A stretch of 64,000 nt of DNA from assembly GCA_009761415.1 (NCBI GenBank), contig QUOL01000027.1:186001-250000 (forward strand), read 5' to 3'. The translations under genes were made by a program, and so were the position numbers. The DNA is from Sarcomyxa edulis. Its lineage: Eukaryota; Basidiomycota; Agaricomycetes; Agaricales; Mycenaceae. The notes beneath the pieces were generated by a model. The model was not told the DNA's origin and ran no database searches. It saw only the letters and a program-made list of their open reading frames with translations. This document shows, one piece after another, positions 58,401 to 64,000 of this stretch; within the stretch, counting starts at the first letter, position 1, and the number at the start of each line of letters is the position of its first letter.

Positions 58401-61233
58401 ACTTCTTGTGCTTCTTTTCCCTGCAAAGCCCTCCATTCCATTCTTGAATCTTGACTTTCTTTGTCCACTCCCAGAGCTCCAACGTATGTATTCCTCGGTG
58501 AAGAGTCGCATCCTTGATATCACTTACGTTCAATTATCCTAGTTAAAGAATTTCGTCAACTCCACTTTTGGCGCCTCACTCACTCACTCACTTCGCTTCC
58601 CTCTCGAGGCAGCTCGAGGCTCGTTTCTGAACCTGAGCTTGGACCAAGATAGCTACAGTTCTTCAGACGCATCAGGAAACTCTTTCCTTTTCCTCGGCTT
58701 TCACATCGAATGGCCCTCATTCCCTTGAGCTCACTCCTCCCAGGCATCAATTCGGGTCATAATGACCATGAAATGACATGACATTTCATTTAACGCTTAT
58801 GTCGTTCTTATTGTCTTCCAGACTGCAATGATCCTTGGAGAAGAAACGTCTATTTCGTTTTCTAATCACTTAATGTTGTTTGCACGAAACCCGTACACAA
58901 CGCAATTAATCAATCGACGATGACCATCGACCATTCCCGCGATTAAACATATCATAAATCCAAATTATGTTCCCTCACGGCAACTGCGCCGTGGTTGGCC
59001 TTTGTCTGTATCTACTTTTTCCCGAGTTCTTCTCAGGATCAAAAGACGGGATGCCTGGGGACCATCGAGCTATAAACAGTAACTTTAGCCCACGGTATGT
59101 CTCTAACCCCATGCCAAGACCGATGGTCGACGGGGTAGACCAGCAGCACTCCCACAAATGGTCTGGTTCGGCGCCTACATCTTGCTCAGCTTTCCCCCCG
59201 ACGTGTACGAGCACGTATCGGAGTTACATCATCTTGGGATCGAGTCTTACAAGGAGATAAGAAATTATCGCGCGCCTCGTTATTTGCATTTTCTCTTCCC
59301 CCACTCTGGCAACGCAACGAATTTGCAAAGCACGCCAAGGCCGCGTTGATGCGGACGGCTTTGATGATGATGAGGTCCATAACTTTGGAACAAGTCACAC
59401 AACCAGTCCTATGGCTTTCGATTTTTTAATCGACGTGTAAGTACGATCTCGTAAACCCGTGTATAGGCTCGCTTTTCAGTTCACGTTCACGTATAGCGGG
59501 ATACTTACGAGATTATTTCTTATCGCAGCGCCTCTTCTTGTGCTTAGGTCCCTCGATGATTCACCAACTACGAGAGAATAGGCGGATCACGCTTCTGTAT
59601 AACAGCATCGATATCTAATGTGGTCATCTTGGAATGTGGTCATTTTGCAGACCTGTATTCCACGACTACACTCACATGGCACTCAAAAATTTCCCCTTGA
59701 CGTGTGTACATCTTACTCTGGAGAACATCTTTATCCTGAGCCGAGTCGGAGGGATGCCTCGATGGATCACCAACTACGAGAGAATAGGCGGATCACGCTT
59801 CTGTATACCAGCATCAATAAGTCATCTAACGTGGTCATCTTGCATACCTGTATTCCACCGTTCCACGACTACTCACATGGCACTCAAAACTTTCCCCTCG
59901 ACGTGTGTACATCTTCCACAGGAGAACATCTTTATCCTGAGCCGAGTCGGACGAGCTCAACACTCGTACAACTTCGCATATGTATACTCCACAATCTTCG
60001 GCCTGCGATTCGGAGTCAAAGCGCATCGATATCATCGTGATCCATGTACGTTCTACATACTACCTCATGATCAACTAGTACATACCCGTGTCCTACTTAT
60101 GCCCCATCTAATCACCAGGTCTTTATCCATCCGAGTCGTCATCCCCCGCGCTGTCGCTGTACATGTCGTACACAACGTGAAATTCGACTGATCGACTTCT
60201 TTCACTCTCGTTCAACGTCACACTTGCCCATTTGATTTGATTTTCCGTCCCCACCCTTTGAAAAATTCACCTCAAGCAAGTGAGTGCTCGTCGTCGTCTC
60301 TCGCCGCCGGGGCCGGGGATTGCATCGTTTTCCAGACCTCTCCAGACTTCCGTGCGTCCATATGCACCACGTCGCTGTATACATAAGTATTGGATATTCC
60401 ATTTAATTTTATGTATCTTCGCACGAACGGATCTTCAACCCTTTCCCCGTAGCACACTTCAACCAATAAACCAATATTGAATCTGAATCAACCAACCAAG
60501 CTACGCCAATTATAGGTTTGCCGTTTAGAGTTGGATTGACAGTGGCGTTTATAGAGGCTCTACTTCACCTCAGTCACTAGTCACTCCCTGTCGCACTAAG
60601 ACTTATTGTTCCCACTTATCGCGGTCCCAAGCGTGTTGTTATTCCCGAGCGTCTCGGAGGCACTGTGACTTTGTCGACGTTCCTGAATTTCTTGGGGGAT
60701 TTCTCTGCAAAGGAAGGATTTTCCGAGAACTACTATTACTAGATAATCGTCGCTCGACATGAGGATTTAATTTCCTGCTCCACTCATACAGCTCAGAATA
60801 ATAATTCCATCAGTTGTGTACGAACGAACGAACGCGTAGTTGGATTTTGAAAAAGAAATTATTGGCGGTACTTTCAAGCCTTCTCGAGCTTTCCTTACCA
60901 GGAAGATCGACGTTGATGAGGCTTTTCCGCCACCGACTCTACTGACAATAATCTCGCGTACTTATCATAGCTCTCGTTAATCCGGTCTGCGGGCCTGGAC
61001 GTTTGCACGCCGAGTCGCCGAACCCATTGCAACGAACATGATTTGTTCCCATTTCGCCCTAAGCCCCGTGGCAAATACGACCAAATGCGCATGCTCCACC
61101 ATTTCAAAATCGTTGCAACGTGATATCAAAAAAGAACACGGAGAAATTTCTTCGAAGTCCAGTTCCGATCCTATACCCCACCCCATCCCGTCCCAACATA
61201 CGTACATGTAGACAAACATGTATTCTTTTTGGT
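55499..61233. other. 5.7 kb without a confident gene
   Basis: Unresolved coding-like pieces: minus strand 56971..56391 (LVTDSKRWFNGNYIDFTISG; LLLLTTASMLPRIV), minus strand 56020..55786 (SLDAAQSWSGAKCQG), and plus strand 59158..59349 (FGAYILLSFPPDVYEHVSEL). None could be chained into a gene with good splice sites. A tandem duplication lies at 59551. Stretches of CACACA occur near 56224 and GAACGAACGAACG near 60826. No tRNA was seen. Confidence 0.4.
59551..59951 (+). repeat. imperfect tandem duplication, two units of about 200 bp
   Basis: Unit 1 at 59551..59750 and unit 2 at 59757..59951 share CACCAACTACGAGAGAATAG, ATGGCACTCAAAA, GACGTGTGTACATCTT and ATCCTGAGCCGAGTCGGA. Small indels and substitutions lie between. 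A third short copy of the AATGTGGTCAT word lies within unit 1. Non-coding by appearance. Confidence 0.85.
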
Positions 61234-63351
61234 TTAATTCTTCCATCTATGGGAAAGAAAAGGCGGAGAGGTGAATAGACGTGAAAAACGTGAAGAGGTT
61301 CAACCAAGATGAAAAAGAGAAGGACGGAAAGAAAGAAGGAAGGAAGGAAGGAGAAGAAAGAAAGAAGGAGAGCGCGCGTACATTTTCACTGTCCGATCCC
61401 GACCTCCACTGACGACTTTATCGGCAACGAAATCCACGCAATATACTTCGTCGGTGTGGCCTGGAAGATCCGTCTTGATTTTGTAGGTCTTCAGATCCCA
61501 GATCTATGATATGATGCAAAAGAAAAGATTATGCACCCGTCGTCAGTTTCACACGCAAATAAAAGTGAAGAAGAGACAAAGCGAGCAGAATGTCCCCACG
61601 TGATACACGAGAAACATCCAAGCGCGAATCTCACACCAAAGAAAGACCAAAAACTAACCTTGAGCGTACTATCCTTACTAGCACTAACCAACATCCTCGA
61701 ATCCGCACTCCACGCCAACCTATACACAGCACCGATATGACCCCGCAGCGTAGCAACAAACTTCCCCGTCCGGCCTTCCCATATCCTCACACTATTATCC
61801 CATGCAGCGCTAGCAGCCCATCGACCATCCGGGCTAAACGCAACATGTGATATCTGACGTTGATGTCCCGTCAACCTCGTCAAAGGCTTGAGTTTCCCGG
61901 AAGTTGAAGTACCGGGGGAAAGCGAGGGTGCGGTAGTCCGCGAAGGGAAGAGAGACCAGAGGAATAGTGTATGATCGTCTGAGCCTGAGATGAGGAGTTC
62001 GGGGGTTGTGGATAGGAGAGCGTTGTATCGTTTTAAAGCTAGGGTTTGTGCTTCTTCGTTGGATGTGGGTTTCTTGCCTGTGTGGTCGAATGGACCGGTA
62101 CGTAGTACGAAGTCGGTGTTGAGAGCTAGGGTTGTGACCCAATGAGCGTGGTCTTTTAGTATGTGGAGGGGTTTTCCCTGAATACCAGGATGTCAGATTG
62201 AGAATAAGAACATCTAGAACGTTGAATCAAGTCGTACCCCGTTGGCATCCCAAACTCTTACAGTACAATCGCTAGACGCAGTGTACAAAACACCTTTTCC
62301 ACCCAGCCCACCACCACCCCATCTCACGACGTTGACACTAGCAGTATGTCCGCCGAGCGTGTACTCCGTGAGTCTTGTAGATGTGGACCAGACACGGACT
62401 GTACCGTCTTTTGAAGAAGAGGCGAGGCGAGGTGATTCGGCGTTTCTGTGGAGCAAAGAGCGTAAAGTGGAGTTCGGAGTATACTACTGAGTGGTAATGT
62501 GTTATCGACGTACAAGTGTATTGGTTCCCATGAAAGAGATGTGACCCATTTTGAATGTCCTTTTAACGCGTCTCCGATTGGTTTTCCTGTTTTTGGGTCC
62601 CATAGACGGACCTACCCAGCGAGATTGAGGTTAGCGTGTGCTATGAGATGTGGGGAGACAAAAACGTACATGACCATCATGGCCACCTGTTGCTAGTTTA
62701 CGTTCCATAGCTTCCCATTCAACACAGAGGACCCATCCTTTGTGGCCTGAGAGAACATGGGAGGGTGTTTCGGTGTAAAGATCCCAGAGACGAGCGTTGG
62801 TATCGCCTGATCCGGTCGCGAGGAGGTTACCAGTAGGGGAGAAAGCGGCGCAGAGGATCGGGGATGTGTGGCCTGGTCTTGAATTAGTCTTCGATCACTT
62901 TTTTGTAACGCTCGGACTCACCAGAAAGTGTAGACGAACATCTCGTCGCAGGACGTACTCGAAATACAGACTGTGGTGAACAGTGTACAACAAACACATC
63001 CTCCTCTGTAAATGCATGGGTTGGATGTGAAAGCACATCCGCCTCGATAGACTGTGCTATAACGATCCTGGTAGGTGCGCCTGCAGTTATTTCGTCCTCG
63101 GGCAAAGTAACATGGAAAGAAAACGGTACTGGATCTTCGTTATCCTGCGCAGTGAGTTTATTGACTAGGGCTTCGAGGCCTTCTCTAGATACATTTGCAG
63201 GAAGATTGACGGCGGGTGCTAGAGGAGTACCATCCTCCTCTGAGACGAATTGAACGACGATACTTGGGGATGGTTTTGGTTGTTCGATTTCTGGCTCTGG
63301 TATTCCATGGTATACCTTGACACGTTTTGGGGGAGGAAGTAGAGTGGCCAT
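61234..63351 (-). CDS. RSA4: ribosome assembly protein RSA4 (NLE1 homologue), WD40
   Basis: Start ATG 63351 (MATLLPPPKRVKVYHG). The NLE domain follows (VVQFVSEEDGTPLAPAVNLP; LVNKLTAQDNEDPVPFSFHV), then VFRVRPATRCSSTLSGH and an eight-repeat WD40 propeller. Repeats include DGHVRLWDPKTGKPIGDALK, KDGTVRVWST, DCTVRVWDANG, DHTLFLWSLFPS, WDNSVRIWEGRTG, DLKTYKIKTDLPGH and DRTVKIWKN at the C-terminus. In yeast Rsa4 is removed from pre-60S particles by the AAA ATPase Rea1 through its NLE/UBL domain. Introns split several repeats. The last exon is 13 nt (61246..61234, final WKN) after a 135-nt intron rich in CTTT/CTTC. That exon is fixed by the family's constant IWKN ending. Confidence 0.93.
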
Positions 63352-63677
63352 GGCTGCAACAATCCAGTAAGCGTCTTTTGGTAAATTTGTGAGTGAAAAA
63401 GGAAACTTCAAAATCAGTCGACCTAAAAAGGAAATGATGTCGGCGTTGGTGACAAGCGGTGACAAAGAACGTGACAATAGCGTGACAATAGCGTGACTCT
63501 GGTGGGTCGCTCCGTAATCCACGCCAAATTCATGCCATTTCTTCTCATCACTCTCATGCCACTATATATACCCCTCAGACATCTCCGAGCTGTAGCAATC
63601 TGTCTCTCTTGAATCTCCTCAAACTATCCCCACGTCTACCATCTAGTCTCTCCAGGTCTTTTGCCACTATTCCGACC
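63352..63677. promoter_or_regulatory. divergent promoter RSA4 / pirin
   Basis: 326 bp between the two ATGs. Near 63560 is TATATATA (CACTATATATACCCC), about 115 bp before the pirin ATG, a likely TATA element for that gene. Imperfect repeats of GTGACAATAGCGTGAC lie at 63470-63497. Confidence 0.55.
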
Positions 63678-64000
63678 ATGAAAATCGTTGTAAGACCCAG
63701 CCAAGAACGCGGCCACGCCGACCATTCATGGCTCAAGACTTTCCATACATTTTCATTCGCTTCGTACGTCCCACAAGCAATATCATGTCTCCAACTGTAT
63801 CTCACCTACTAGCAGCTATGATGACAGCACCCACAACCAATTTGGACCCCTTCGTGTCATCAACGAAGACCGCGTAGCACCTCACACCGGGTTCGGAACT
63901 CACAGTCATCGAGAATTCGAGATATTCTCGTATGTAGTCGCTGGGCAACTTGAGCAGTACGTTCCCATCTTCGCCAGTCGAACTTCTCCGTGCTCACTTG
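63678..64000 (+). CDS. pirin-family cupin protein, 5' part, cut by the window end
   Basis: Exons 63678..63763 and 63816..63956, with a third intron starting at 63957 and running past the edge. The protein starts [20 protein letters not shown], then [40 protein letters not shown] and [14 protein letters not shown] (His split by the intron). The HSH pair in FGTHSHRE is the metal-binding set of the N-terminal cupin. Pirins are iron-binding proteins acting as transcription cofactors or quercetinase-like dioxygenases; which applies here cannot be told. The upstream frame from a TTG at 63609 was not used, although SRSFATIPT before the Met could mark a longer mitochondrial form. Confidence 0.92.

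Overview
The window looks like nuclear DNA of a filamentous basidiomycete, most likely an Agaricomycete. The genes are split by many short introns (about 49-60 nt, GT-AG, with CTAAC/CTGAC-like branch sites). Several families are ones I associate with mushroom-forming fungi: F-box-like genes, an Ngaro-type tyrosine-recombinase retrotransposon, kinase-like accessory proteins and short Cys-rich conserved proteins. I assembled the gene models by hand from splice signals, and exon phases were checked for most of them. No tRNA, rRNA or CRISPR array was seen.

Layout. 0-9.4 kb: two small low-confidence genes, then ribosomal protein L37 divergent from a protein with two pterin-dehydratase-like domains. 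A head-to-head pair of related kinase-like genes follows, one keeping catalytic motifs and one degenerate. 9.6-16.0 kb: an apparently intact minus-strand Ngaro-like element with split direct repeats, gag, RT/RNase H and tyrosine recombinase; gag and RT each contain a spliceosomal intron. 17-26 kb: EngB-type GTPase, a tandem pair of F-box-like genes, a TEA-domain transcription factor and the COMPASS WD40 subunit SWD3/WDR5. 25.6-38.7 kb: a GRAM-TBC-EF-hand Rab GAP, a single F-box/LRR-like gene, an O-fucosyltransferase-like membrane protein, a Cys-rich small protein, a four-exon integral membrane protein and one orphan.

38.7-64 kb: a Ser/Pro-rich conserved protein, then 8.1 kb with no recognisable gene. 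MKT1 and a C-terminal zinc-finger protein follow, then 5.7 kb without a confident gene but with a roughly 200-bp tandem duplication. The window ends with RSA4 (60S ribosome assembly), divergent from a pirin gene cut by the right edge.

Housekeeping functions (translation, ribosome assembly, chromatin, membrane traffic, mRNA regulation) are interleaved with fast-evolving lineage-specific genes and one recent transposon. The most interesting items are the kinase/pseudokinase pair, the intron-bearing Ngaro element with a CCHC-CCCH-CCHC Gag, the duplicated and degenerate pterin-dehydratase protein, and several 12-20 nt micro-exons.
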